Below, piece by piece: positions 34,324 through 46,348 of a stretch of 64,000 nt of DNA. Within the stretch, counting starts at the first letter, position 1. Each line of letters starts with the position of its first letter. The notes under the pieces were generated by a model. The model was not told where the DNA came from, did no database searches, and saw only the letters and a program-made list of their open reading frames with translations. The translations under genes were made by a program, and so were the position numbers. Source of the stretch: Dallia pectoralis (lineage: Eukaryota > Chordata > Actinopteri > Esociformes > Umbridae); NCBI GenBank assembly GCA_029465975.1, contig CM055728.1, positions 4,609,908 through 4,673,907 on the forward strand. The letters are read 5' to 3'.

Positions 34324-35363
34324 TGCTGGCATGATTGGATTTGGGCAAGAAAGACGGTGACACACGGAATTGTCCCAAACATACCAAACTCAATGTGCAC
34401 ACTCACACAAACACACACCCTTAACACAGGCACACGTGTTTCCCCACGATGGAGAGAGAAGACACACTACTCCCTGGGAAAAATACAACAACTACCAATT
34501 AACAAAAAATGTACTAAACACATTCATGAGAGACAAAAAAGACTTGAGGCAACTGAAAATTGAGAGGGAAGGAACAACACTTCCTGTTACTACTGTCCAG
34601 AGGAAAGCAGTGTTTTAGGTTTTTCTGGATCAACTGAGTGAAATGTGTTTTTAACTTGACTTGCTGTATCAGTGAGCTCTTAACGGTAGAAGAGGCAGGA
34701 TGAAGGCGTGTGTGGGAATGTCTCGGGGTACTGAACCATGTTTAGAAGGACTTATTCACTCTCTGTTTTTCTTTTTGTGTTTGACTGTTGTTGTATTAAA
34801 GAGTGTTCTGTAGAGCCCTGTTTTTTAAACCTGATCCTAGCCCAATCTCCAACCACACAATGGTAGTCTGAACTTTACTTACCCTTTACTCTGGGACATT
34901 CTTCAGAACCAAACCCTAAAACCCATGTCCACAACAAAAGCCCTCATCCTAGAAGAGGACAAAATATCACCTCGTAGCTTACTACCCTGCCACCTGACCT
35001 TTCCAATTAAGGCCTATTGATGTACATGCATGTAAAAAAACACATTTCAGAATTGTTTCTATTAGATTAATTGGTTATCAATTATTTTATTGTATTGACC
35101 TCCAAACACACACACATACACACACAAACACAGTTTTGTACATGACAGTGTCGAGACCTGGCATTTAGAAGGTCAACTATAGCACCTTATCCCCCGGGCT
35201 ACAACAGAGAGGCTGTCATTGTATTACCTCATCGATCAATAAGTCACACAAGTAGACCAAGATATGAATCATACCCTAACCACTTTTAAGTTATCTTCTT
35301 TATTGTGTACAGTTGCTACAGGAGATGTTGGCTCTGTGGTTACAGTATTGGGCCGGGAACTGA
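34324..35363. other. cdk16 3' UTR and downstream sequence
   Basis: Non-coding; contains the proximal ATTAAA. A short (CA)n is at 35106-35130. Confidence 0.55.
34795..34800 (+). terminator. Proximal poly(A) signal ATTAAA for cdk16
   Basis: ATTAAA 472 bases after the stop, followed by GAGTGTTCTGTAG and a T run, which fits a short 3' UTR. Confidence 0.5.
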
Positions 35364-36705
35364 AACATATGTGGTATATTCTCCATATGTGGTATATTCT
35401 CAATATGTGGTATATACTCCATATGTGGTATATTCCCTATATGAGGTATAATTCTCCATATGTGGTATAATTCTCCATATGTGGTATATTCTCAATATGT
35501 GGTATATACTCCATATGTGGTATATACTCCATATGTGGTATATTCTCCATATGTGGTATAATTCTCAATATGTGGTATATACTCCATATGTGGTATATTC
35601 CCTATATGTGGTATAATTCTCCATATGTGGTATAATTCTCCATATGTGGTATATTCTCAATATGTGGTATATACTCCATATGTGGTATATACTCCATATG
35701 TGGTATATTCTCCATATGTGGTATAATTCTCCATATGCGGTATAATTCGCCATATGTGGTATATTTCCCATATGCTGTATATTCTCCATATGTGGTATAT
35801 TCCCTACATGTGGTATAATTCTCCATATGTGGTATATTCCCTATATGTGGTATATTCTCCATATGTGGTATATTCTCCATATGTGGTATATTCCCTATAT
35901 GTGGTATAATTCTCCATATGCGGTATATTCTCCATATGTGGTATATTCTCCATATGTGGTATATTCTCCATATGCGGTATATTCTCCATATGTGGTATAT
36001 TCTCCATATGTGGTATATTCTCCATATGTGGTATATTCCCTATATGTGGTATAATTCTCCATATGCGGTATATTCTCCATATGTGGTATATTCCCTATAT
36101 GTGGTATAATTCTCCATATGTGGTATAATTCTCCATATGTGGTATATTCCCTATATGTTGTATAATTCTCCATATGTGGTATAATTCTCCATATGTGGTA
36201 TATTCCCTATATGTGGTATAATTCTCCATATGTGGTATAATTCTCCATATGCGGTATATTCTCCATATGTGGTATATTCCCTATATGTGGTATAATTCTC
36301 CATATGTGGTATAATTCTCCATATGTGGTATAATTCTCCATATGTGGTATATTCCCTATATGTTGTATAATTCTCCATATGTGGTATAATTCTCCATATG
36401 TGGTATATTCCCTATATGTGGTATAATTCTCCATATGTGGTATAATTCTCCATATGCGGTATATTCTCCATATGTGGTATATTCCCTATATGTGGTATAA
36501 TTCTCCATATGTGGTATAATTCTCCATATGTGGTATATTCCCTATATGTGGTATAATTCTCCATATGTGGTATAATTCTCCATATGTGGTATATTCCCTA
36601 TATGTGGTATAATTCTCCATATGTGGTATAATTCTCCATATGCGGTATATTCCCTATATGTGGTATATTCTCCATATGTGGTATATACTCCATATGCCAC
36701 ATCCT
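35364..36705. repeat. 1.3-kb minisatellite of CCATATGTGGTATA-type units
   Basis: About 65 units of 17-23 bp built on CCATATGTGGTATATTCT or CCATATGTGGTATAATTCT, alternating with CCTATATGTGG variants. Two- to four-unit blocks are themselves repeated, giving a higher-order pattern. Tyr/Ile/Met-rich frames on both strands are artefacts. If the distal poly(A) signal at 38515 is used, the array would be transcribed in the cdk16 3' UTR. Confidence 0.95.
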
Positions 36706-38514
36706 CTGCAGCCTTCAGCAGGTTTGTCGACTCCCAGGTACACTTCAAGCCAGAACTTATTTTCAGGGGACAGAGAGCTGTTAGATTTGTGTATGTTAAC
36801 CCATAATGTGTTAATGTCACTGGCAACTCTGAATATCAACAGCCTTGGTTTGTGATGTAGCATTAATACAAAGATCTGAATTTACCTCTTGAATTCTGAA
36901 TCTAGCACTTAATAACCCCACTTACACTCTAATGCACACATACACAATACATTTTTATTGTTTTATATTTTTTGTCTATATATATGACAATCCCTTTCCC
37001 TGAATAGTAATGAGGTAAAAAGCAATGTTTTCCCAAGAGGAAATTTACTGTCGCGTGGATCTGTTCAGAACCACCGCTGACCAATATAAGCTCAGGATTT
37101 TTTTGGTGGCATTTTGCGTAAGGGGTATTGGTTCCAAATACTCAGGAACAAGAGATTAGCTGAGGTAAAGGAGTTTGTACAAAGTTAGTGACCTGATCTA
37201 GTTAATCATAGGACGTGCCTGTTTGTCTTCAGTTTCTATCGATGAGTATCATCTCGATTCACAAATAGTAAAACAGTTTAATTTATCATGTCTCCTTTAT
37301 GAAGAAAAACATGTTTGTAGGGATATATGTATTTGATTGAATGTATGGACGTCTAATTTATGTGACATTGCTGCAGTTAAAGCTGACTGGAAGAGTCCCA
37401 TAGTGTTTTTACCGCAGTTGATCTGTAATGTTTTACCAAGACGCTGAGGCACCTTTTTCTTATCTGGTTCTACAATTGGTAAGAAAGCAGCTGTATCACT
37501 GTAAAATAACAAGGAACACTCACATATCGAAATATCTAAACAGTGTTAGCAGTTTCAGCCTCTAGTCTAGATCACCTTAAGCCACATTGTTTATAAACAA
37601 AAGAGTAAAAATTGTGCTGTTATTTTCCCTAGTGTGGATATGAGCATTTGGAGAGCATAAGCTGATTCTAAGATCATTCTAGAGTGTGAGAGTATGTAGC
37701 ATGTACATAGATCATATGTCTGTATATTGTACATGTTTCATACGGCAGCAGACTCCGGTCATGCTGCTATTTTTCTTGTTTTGAAAATCAAAGCGATATT
37801 TTAGTCTTGATAATATGACCAATGGTGTATGGTAAAACATTAGACTGTCTATTTATCACGGGCGGTTTCAAACAGTCGAAAATCACCCATTCACCCAAAT
37901 CATTAACAAAGACAATACTTTAGTTTCAAGTTTATTGTCATATTTACAGGATACGCAGGATACAAGTACAAATACAAGCTTGTGCTGCTGAGCTACCAAC
38001 AACAGTGCAGTTTCTATGATGAAAAAGATGGTAGCAAATAATAATAAAAGATCAGATAGTGGTATTGAGAAAAAAGATAAGATAAAGGAAGAAGAGGGGG
38101 GGTGAGTATGATTTTAGTTAGTTAATATACTGTTTATTTCTTGAGGTACAGACAAAAACATTTGCTATCGATTGCTAAATGTAATGTTTGATTAAAGATG
38201 ATCTTGTCATTACAGATTACCTTGGCCTTTGGACTTTTTTCAGGGTGAGGGACCATATAACATCTAAGTTTAAAAAAGTTAGAATTAATAAATTGTAGCC
38301 TCTGGACAGATGTATCATATTTTTTTTCATTCTATGTATTTTATAGAGTGCTATGCTCTGCTTCCTCAGTGTGTGCAACAGCTCAACAGTGACAGCTTGT
38401 AGTCACACAACATCATTCCATTTTCCCACACGGTTAAAACAGCGTACTGTATGCAATGTGACTGTGTGTATGCACTACACCACATAATGATGGCTGAAAT
38501 GTTTGTGAATACTC
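36706..38514. other. Downstream non-coding sequence, possible distal 3' UTR
   Basis: AT-rich sequence with TGTACATA and TGTATATT motifs (37700-37735) of the Pumilio-binding type. Near 37925 TTCAAGTTTATTGTCATATTTACAGG resembles a dispersed fish repeat. No coding signal. Confidence 0.4.
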
Positions 38515-38520
38515 AATAAA
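38515..38520 (+). terminator. Possible distal poly(A) signal AATAAA
   Basis: AATAAA in the context ACTCAATAAAGACTCAG followed by a GTGTTTTTCTC element. It could end a 4.2-kb 3' UTR or belong to another transcript. Confidence 0.35.
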
Positions 38521-38559
38521 GACTCAGTTTGATGAAGTGTTTTTCTCATTACTGTTTTT

Positions 38560-38960
38560 CTCGCTGGAGCTAGAACTCACTAACGTTCATGTGTAGCTGG
38601 TTCTGGAGCAGGACCAGGCGGAACGTCCGCAAGCAGCCAGCAGATTGTCCAGCCGTACGGCTACAACCACTAGCTCAAAGGAGAGGGCGGCATCCCAGCA
38701 TGCCAACTCCTTGCGGACGTCCGGCCATGAGCTACATTGAAATGCGCCGATGTAAGCCTGCCCGCCCCATCCGGCCCCCGCCGCCGGAGTTCTGAACTCC
38801 CGCGCAAACTCCTGGACGCTCCGAGTCCCCTGCCTTAGGTGGAAAAGATTCTGAGGGCAGTGAGCATCTCCTCATGCCTTTTGAAGGCTTCTGCTCCGAC
38901 TGGATCCATCCTGAATCCTTTGGGTGTGGTATTCTGTAATGGTCATGAGGTGATGTCAAA
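38560..38960 (-). mobile_element. GC-rich insert, possibly an LTR-retrotransposon gag start
   Basis: The segment is conspicuously GC-rich in AT-rich surroundings. On the minus strand an ATG near 38909 opens MDPVGAEAFKRHEEMLTALR and soon stops, then a Gly/Arg-rich frame follows. ATGGATCCAG with a preceding CAGAATACCACACCCAAAGG resembles the gag start of fish Gypsy-type elements. Evidence is thin. Confidence 0.25.
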
Positions 38961-39108
38961 GGAGGAATCACCAGGTGTTTGTAAATGACAAGACATGACA
39001 ATGTGATGATGAGGGGGCGATGGCACTAGAAAGCCAGTGGCGACGAACGCCAAAACCTGCCCCTAGCTGGCGGTAGAATGGCACAAAGCGGTCAAAACCG
39101 TAGCCTAA

Positions 39109-39200
39109 GGCGTACATTTAGGGTGGGACAGTAGGGACATGTCCCCACCAATGTTTTGGAAACGTAATTGTCCCCACAAATAATGGTGAGTCTAAACATA
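39109..39200 (-). mobile_element. End fragment of the GGGCGTAGGTTT-type MITE
   Basis: GGCGTACATTTAGGGTGGGACAGTAGGGACATGTCCCCACC is the inverted counterpart of the right end of the element at 41627-42226. The other end of this copy was not found. Confidence 0.55.
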
Positions 39201-39356
39201 TTTTTTTCATTCTTCTGCTCCACAATTGGTTAATTCTCTCAAGGTCAGCGTCTCCTGACTGGCAGGACCTAAGCTAACACTGGTCAGGTGAGCATCGAAG
39301 AGATTTAATGATTGGCTTTTTGGCAGGCTACTCCGGTAGGGTGTACGTTAACATTG

Positions 39357-39840
39357 TGTCATGAATAACCCACCATGATCTGGTTTTTAGTTCTGTTTTT
39401 ATTGTCTCCCTCAGTTCTGTTTTTGGTTTCTCTACACAGCTGTTTTCGAATGGCAATCACCACACCTGCACCAGATCTACTGATCAGGAGAGGGACATTT
39501 AAGACACCGGCTGATCTTCAGTCTTCGTCGGATCGTTAAGTATCCAGAGTACGTTGTATCCAGCAAGGGCCTACGAATTGCAGTTGCCGTTTCCGTTTCT
39601 GTCTTCGGTTGGTTACAAATACAAGTTTTTCTGTTCAGTTCCAGTTTTATGTTCGTGGCACAAGAATTCCCAGCGCACCGGAGCCGGTTACCGGCAGGAT
39701 TGGAGGAGACCACGGGACAAGTCTCCTACCAGCATTATTATTTCCATTTTTGGAACTGTTCCAAATAAACTCATATTTTCTTCACCGCCATCTGTGTCTG
39801 AGTCTGCATCTGGGTTCTATAGCCTTAGTGAACCGTGACA
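39357..39840 (+). mobile_element. Solo LTR with 5-bp target-site duplication
   Basis: 484 bp beginning TGTCATGAATAACCC and ending GAACCGTGACA, with short inverted ends (TGTCA/TGACA), flanked on both sides by CATTG (39352-39356 and 39841-39845). It carries AATAAA near 39765 followed by a GTGTCTGAGTCTG stretch, as expected for R-U5. No internal retroelement sequence is present, so recombination between two LTRs is the likely origin. Confidence 0.88.
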
Positions 39841-39845
39841 CATTG

Positions 39846-41626
39846 AGTGAATAATAAACGATACAATTATATTACAGTACTATATATTTTTGTTGAAAAT
39901 GTATAGTATAACCCTAACGAGCATTTGCTAGCTCTGTAACTGCAACACAACTATGGAATTGTCTGCTTGCTAGATATCGAACATTAATTTGTCTTAAATG
40001 GAGACTATGGCGTAGTTGCGGTTGAAGCAGTGCTAGCTAGTACAACTCGTCATACCAAACTTATTTCAATGTTTTTTACATGTTAACAGAATGGCACCCA
40101 AAAAAACTAATTACTGATAAGGTCCTTCCTCACAAAAAGACCATGTAGTATGTCTAGCTTTAAATAATATTGTTGTTAAATTGGACTAGCCATCCTATTG
40201 TAACAAAATAAAAAAAGTTGAATACAGCTGTTCTTCATACAATCACATTATAGAAGTATTTCTCTTACAACGTGCATGTTACTTATTGGTTTTAGACAGC
40301 TGTGCAAAAGCCCACGCCTTCTACATTCGGGCTAAAAAACGTGAAAGCCTGGACACTGAGCCGGGGAATGAGGATAAGAAGCGACAGAGAAAGTTAGCAT
40401 TGAATTGAAATATCTTCTTGATGCTGTTACTTTACCAAAGTAAAAGTTATTTTACTTTTATGTGCTGTTTTGTGCCAAATTATGTTACGTATATAGACAG
40501 TGCATATAGAAAATCATCATACCCGGTCAAAATCCATACTGCTTGTCACATTACATCCTGGAAATTACATGTACAAATTACAATATATTCTTTCTCATTC
40601 GTCAAACAATATACTAACAAATATGACCCATCTCTTTTTGGTAATCCATCGTTTGCCCAATAATAATTGCATTACAATATTATAAATAGAAAAAATGTAG
40701 TTCTCAGTACAAGTCAATATGGCCATGGTTTCCTCCAACACATAGTAAACCTTTTTATTTCACTGATACAAATTCAGTCCAGTTCCACGGCCCTCCACCA
40801 ACACCCATGACTACTTGGGGTCACCAACCTGGAGGTAACTGGGTTCTGTCTTGTGTTTTCAACATTCAATTATTAACATTCAGCATCAAGAATATATAAA
40901 TCCAATGCAAATCTCTCTATAACAATAAAAAGGACACAGAAGAAATAGCTTCCCCACAGACCCTGCACGTTAGAGCAGGTACAGTGCTAAGCACTAATCA
41001 GAGATGCTCTCTTTAATGTAATAATTTGTTTGCACCAACATGACTGTATTCTTATGGAAATGTAATGTTTGTTATGGTTTTAAGCAAGCTCTGGATGCTC
41101 AACATTGTGGCCAGCTTCATAGCATCCTGAAAGTAAATGCTGATTCATCATTACTTAACAGTGTCCAAAGTTGATGTGAATTGTTTAAGATGCAGCTTCA
41201 TTGGAATTGTCAAACATTCTCACAAGATGTTATCTATCACAGCATAAAGTGTTTATCATTCGCACATCATCTGCTGTTTAATAAATTGGGGTTAGAAGCC
41301 CGTCACTACTGGCAACTTCATTTATCTAGAAGTGTAGAAGTGAGACATTTGCTAAACAGCATAAAAAGTCGGACTACATTTGAACGTAGGATTTAATTAA
41401 ACTAAATCTCAGCACTAATTTGCACTATAAACTATAAACCAAGGGCTTGGTTCAATAATCTTCTTTCTCAGGAGCTGTGGGTGTGGGTTTGCACAACGCT
41501 TTCTGACCATACTTTTAGCAAAAGGCAGGAGCATCGATAGCAAATAGAATGGTAAAACTGTATGTTGCATATTCAATAACCGCACATTTAGCATTTAGAT
41601 TTAGTATTATGTTTACATTTAACCAA
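39846..41626. other. No complete gene; possible transposase remnants
   Basis: ATGGCACCCAAAAAAACTAA near 40091 and an open stretch at about 40305-40408 (AKAHAFYIRAKKRESLDTEP in one frame) look like scraps of a DNA-transposon protein, but I cannot assign a family. The rest is AT-rich. Confidence 0.25.
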
Positions 41627-42226
41627 GGGCGTAGGTTTGGTCTCAGCTTTGGTGGGGACATAGCATGCCGTTCGACTTTTAGATGGCAATGCTGTTTGTC
41701 AGATTCAATATATTGTAGCGACCCTGGTGCTGGTGGTGCCGCTGCGCTCGCTAACACACTCCTGCTTGATTTCACTCTCCTGTGTACTTATGGCGTGTCA
41801 GATAACTCCTCCCCCTAGGTTTTTTAGCCAATCAAATTACGGCGTATCTAGTACCGCCCTCCTGGCCCTGCGGTCGGAATTGATCCAAATAGAAGCACAA
41901 ACTCATAACGAAGTTCGCTAAAATATAGGTGGGGACAATTTCATGTTTAAATATTGGTGGTGACAATTTCATGTTTAAATATTGGTGGGGAAAATTTCAT
42001 GTTTAAATATTGGTGGGGAAATTTCATGTTTAAATATTGGTGGGGACAATTTCATGTTTAAATATTGGTGGGGACAATTTCATGTTTAAATATTGGTGGG
42101 GACAATTTCATTTATAGATGTTAGTGGGGGAAATTTTGTCATGTTCAAATATTTGTGTGGACAATTTAGTCATGTTAAAATGTTGGTGGGGACATGTCCC
42201 CACCGTCCCCACCTAAACCTACGCCC
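41627..42226. mobile_element. 600-bp MITE with GGGCGTAGGTTT inverted ends and internal 28-30-bp repeats
   Basis: It starts GGGCGTAGGTTTGGTCTC and ends CACCTAAACCTACGCCC, giving 12-bp inverted ends followed by matching GGTGGGGACAT / ATGTCCCCACC blocks. The right half (about 41930-42200) has around eight tandem copies of a 28-30-bp unit, TGTTTAAATATTGGTGGGGA. It is inserted in an (ACATTTA)n-like tract that continues on both sides. Confidence 0.75.
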
Positions 42227-42299
42227 ATGCATTTAACATTTACGTGTTCATATAACATTAACATTTAGCATTGATCTTTAGATTTAACATTTACATTTA

Positions 42300-42742
42300 T
42301 GTCACGATTCCTAGTCCAAGTAGGACATCTAGTGGGCTAGGAGGGGTGGAGCACATTTTTGTAATTTACCACAGGGTTTGTCAGGCAGTTCAAATGTGGG
42401 ACGTTTAATGAGAGTGTCACAGATGTTTGGGTTTTGGGTGATTATGTGTGGTACAAATGTCAATGGGTCTTGGGGCACGGTGTGGATTATTGAATGTGTT
42501 TATGCCTAACGTAACTATGTTGAATATTTAGGTGAGTGTTGTGTTTTTGAAAATAATGTTGCTGTTGTTTTTAAATTGATCTTAAAATAATCGCTGTTTC
42601 AGTGCATTTTCATATAAAACGAGTTTAGTTGTTTTTTGCTATTCTTGGTTTGTTTTATGTTCATTAAAATAAACCTGTTTTGAAGGGATTAACACGCTCT
42701 GCGCCTGGCTTCCTCTGCACTAATCCTCCATTACGTGTTACA
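42300..42742 (+). mobile_element. LTR-like insert (TGTCACG...TTACA), target duplication unclear
   Basis: 443 bp starting TGTCACGATTCC and ending ACGTGTTACA with AATAAA near 42669, TG...CA ends and R-U5-like CTCTGCGCCTGGCTTCC. It interrupts the (ACATTTA)n tract. No clean 5-bp target duplication could be confirmed. Confidence 0.45.
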
Positions 42743-43052
42743 AGTTTATATATTACATCTAGATTTAACATTTAGATTTAACATTTACATTTAACACTTA
42801 TATTTATAGAATATATTTTTATATATTTTTGTGTTACTGCAGAACATTACTCTTGGAAAGCTATTTCATGAATTATAACATGAATTCCTCTCTAAATGTT
42901 TGAAAAAGTGACCGTTGAAAATTATAGTGCATTTCTTTTTTACATTTGGCAATGCTAAATGTGCAAAAATGTGCAAAAACTGAGCGGGATTATTCAACAT
43001 GCAACATTTTACAAACTGTGTCCCCAACAATTTTCTAATCAAACCTACACTT
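42743..43052. other. No gene; AT-rich simple sequence
   Basis: Continuation of the AGATTTAACATTTA tract, then unique AT-rich sequence. Confidence 0.4.
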
Positions 43053-43114
43053 CTGACCATAGACATAGATACATCAGAAAGTACTTATAGGGTTTTTTAT
43101 ATTGACAACATGGC
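43053..43114 (-). repeat. 62-bp perfect repeat, left copy (3' LTR stub?)
   Basis: Identical to 51939-52000, in the same orientation, 8.9 kb apart, flanking the retroviral genes. On the minus strand it reads GCCATGTTGTCAATATAAAA and on. No purine tract precedes it, so its identity as U3 is uncertain. Confidence 0.8.
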
Positions 43115-43331
43115 AACATTTAAGCAAAAAAAAAATGATTATACAGCTGTATTCTTTATTACACTTTTCAAACATACGATGTGATTTTCTATATCAGTAT
43201 GAGTGAGTTTAATTCAGGAACAAGGTGATTAACGACTAAAGAAATCATACTACCAAATTAAACTAAACTTAAAGACTAAAGAAATCATTCTAACAAATTA
43301 TACTGCAAGTTAAAGATGTAATGTACTCATT

Positions 43332-44926
43332 CTAGCTTGACTTCGGATAGACACTAGGGAAATCAACGTCTGTCCCATTATCGAACTCAGAGTCAGAATC
43401 CTTCAAATCAACCAATGGCATATTCAACACTACAGACACAGCTTTGGTGCACATTTTCTTGATGCACATGACAATCATCAATATAGCTACTAGGATAACT
43501 ATACCATATTTGACCCAGTGAAAAATTCTGCTTCCCCAGACTCCCAGATAAGCTTTCAGCCAGCTAAATGGATCCCAGCTACCACCGGTCACATGTTCAC
43601 CAGTCAATAGCTTGTAGAGAGAATGCAAATGCTGAACAACCTCAGTAAGGTTCTGATCCCCATCTGGGATATAAGTACAACAGTGCTTCCCCACTAGTCT
43701 ACACACCCCCCCTTGTTCTGCCAAGATCATGTCTAAGGCCATACGATTTTGCAGAACCATAATACGCAAAGCTTTTACCTCTGGCTTTAACACCATAAAC
43801 CCCTCAGTCGTGATATTAACGAGTGTTTCTAACTCATAACCTACCCTATCCATTTCATGGGCATTCTTAACAGTACCATACCATGGAGCCAACCCACGCC
43901 AAAATTTTTCCCACCCTGAGGAGCGTCTGTCCTCACTCGGAACCGAGTCGGGGGAGATAGATTCACTCCTCCGCATCCGACATCCGTGGTTATCTACAAT
44001 AGGAAACATTTTTAGTGTGGTGTTCAGAGTGACAAAAACACAACAACCAGACCAGCCCTGGGGCAGGTAGACATAAGCGTTATCTCCACAAACCCAATAG
44101 TGATCTGTATATGTGCCAGCGCCAGTGATGTTGGGGGCCAGAACACTCTTGTGAGCATGGATATGTACCGTATAGGGAAATTTAAATGTGAGGAGTGTTA
44201 CTGGTGAGAATACCCCGGGGTCACTTCTGGACCCTGTGAACCAACCCCCACCTTCTAATGGAACCGTATACTGGGATTCAAACCTATAATAGGAAACATA
44301 ATCAGTACATATTGACAGTCCCATAAACATTCCTTCATTGTTAGATCTGCAATAACAAGTTGTATTGTAAGGGGTCATTCGTGGTACCGTGGGAACTGGG
44401 TCGAGCTTAGTTGAGAGGGGGGTGCTAGTAAGTGTGCCACACCAGGCAGAGAAGTTGTCGGACAAAATCGACCTGCAATGTCTTTCAGATAGTTCATCAG
44501 TTTTCAGTTCTGGAAACAGGCCCAACAGCATATGTTGACCACTGGTTCTGGGTAGAAGGGGAGTGATCCTCCTGCAGAATGTGGCATCAGTGCACAGACA
44601 TAACAGGGACCTGTGTGCCCCATCACTTATCTGACTGTGTGATTAATTAACATCCACCAACCGTTCTCATGATGGTACCGGCCGTGGTCATTAGCCCAGT
44701 GATTCAGCACGGCGGTCCTTCTGTATCGAATGGATCGGCGTTTTTTTACTAGACTCCTGTCTTGAGCCTGCCGTAGGCTCGGGATGGAGCGGCTGTTGTT
44801 AAAGTCCTGCCGTAGGACTATGCTGCTGCTGTTGTCGGTTCCTTCCTTCCCTTCATTCACCCATGTTCCCTTTATGGCAAAGACACATAGGGTGATGATA
44901 ACAGTGGAGATGAAGGCAGGAAACAT
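43332..44926 (-). pseudogene. env: Retroviral envelope gene, disrupted
   Basis: Surface and transmembrane envelope glycoprotein of the endogenous retrovirus. A signal-peptide-like hydrophobic start (Met at 44926) overlaps the pol end region. The reading frame hits an in-frame TAA at 44627-44629, and then a frameshift near 44530 separates it from the main 399-codon frame (44531-43332). In that frame: surface-unit cysteines, a basic RMRR motif at residues 185-188, an LQNRMALD immunosuppressive-type region at about 260-267, CX6CC (C277, C284, C285) typical of gamma-type TM subunits, and a membrane segment at about 342-357 with a cytoplasmic tail. The long intact 3' frame suggests moderate age. 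With both breaks no full envelope can be made. Confidence 0.88.
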
Positions 44927-44948
44927 GATCCTCAGCTGGATGTCGTCG

Positions 44949-46220
44949 TCACACACGGGTCCCCGTGGTGAACGCTGTCCCGGCATCCGTTGGTACAATA
45001 TCATCTGGGTTGTATGGCACCTTCCTGCAGTGGCTGGCGTGGACCCACGTGGCTCTCTCAGCAACCTTCACAGCAGTATGGGTGGTCAGTAGTACCTGGA
45101 ATGGTCCCAACCACCTCTGGTGATGCCAGTACTTTCTCCGGAGGTCTCTCACTACTACCCAGTCTCCTGGCTGGATGGTGTGGAGTGGTCCTCCTCTCGC
45201 CTCAGGCAGGGCAGCTTTCACCTGAAGAAAAATAGACTTCAACACATTGTTAAGAGCGGCGCAGTAACTTACCATATCATCGTCACATCCTTGCAAGGTC
45301 AGTCTATTCTGTGGGAAAGGAGTGTTGATCATCCACATTGGTCTGCCTGTGAGCACTTCATGAGGAGAAAGACCAGTAGTGCGATGCTCTCTGCCTCTCA
45401 TGTACATTAAGGCAAGTGGCATCACTGTTACCCATGTCAACCCTGTTTCTGACATCAATTTAGTCAATTTGATTTTCAGGGTCTGATTAGCCCGTTCAAC
45501 CAAACCACCACTGGCTGGATGATAGCTACAATGTGTGCGCAGATTTATCTTCAGACTAGTGGAGATGCATTCTACAACACTATTTACAAAATGGGAGCCA
45601 TTGTCTGATGTCAGTTTTGAGGGAAGGCCCCATCTGGGAATAATTTCCCGCATCAGATTTTTTGCGACAGCAATAGCTGAGGCGTGTTTACATGGAAATG
45701 CTTCTACCCACTTAGAAAATGCATCAACAATTACCAGGCAATACTGGTACCCCTGGCATGGAGTCAACTCAATGAAGTCCATCATTAAGTGCTCAAACGG
45801 CCCTACAGGCTTTGGGTGGGCTGACATTGGCATCAGTATGCCCCTCCCCACATTGTTTGTCATACAAATCACACACTTTGCACAGAAGTCTCGAGCATAT
45901 GAAGAGAAACCTGGAACAAACCAAAAATGATGTACAATATTCACAACCCCTCCTTTGGACACATGGTCTTGGCCATGTGCCAACTTAGCAACATAGGGGT
46001 AACAGGAACGCGGAAGGACTGGAAGGTCATTTGGACCCATCCAGAGCTTCCGGGTCGGGTCAAAAGAACATTTCCATTGTTTCCAACGAGAGACCTCTGC
46101 CGTGTCAGCGCCTGATTGTAAGTCAGAAACATCATTAAGCGAGAACACATCAGTTGGAAGCATAGAAACCATTTGTAGAATGGGGGAGACAGAAGACGTG
46201 GCAGCAGCTTTAGCAGCCAA
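44949..46220 (-). pseudogene. pol: Retroviral integrase (part of pol)
   Basis: 423-codon open segment that inserts proviral DNA in intact relatives. Visible features: an HHCC-type zinc module (LAHGQDH ... HH ... CAKCVIC), catalytic core with D in LMMDFIELTPC, D in LTSDNGSHFVN and E in SGGLVERANQ, and a C-terminal WLGPFQVLL module of the GPY/F type. It overlaps the env leader frame. Its N-terminal link to RNase H is cut by the 64-bp duplication at 46221-46348. Confidence 0.9.
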
Positions 46221-46348
46221 GTCCGCTACAGCGTTACCTTAAGAGATAGAATCAGAGGCGTTAGTGTGAGCCTGACATTACCATGTCCGCTACAGCATTA
46301 CCTTTAGAGATAGGATCAGAGGCGTTAGTGTGAGCCTGACATTTGCAC
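46221..46348. repeat. 64-bp tandem duplication breaking pol
   Basis: Two adjacent copies starting GTCCGCTACAGC at 46221 and 46285, differing at a few positions. The 64-bp period is not divisible by three and shifts the pol frame between RNase H and integrase. Confidence 0.9.

Noticed and set aside
34357..34618. Short frames just after the cdk16 stop
   Set aside because: They lie in the 3' UTR, overlap each other in two frames and match nothing known.
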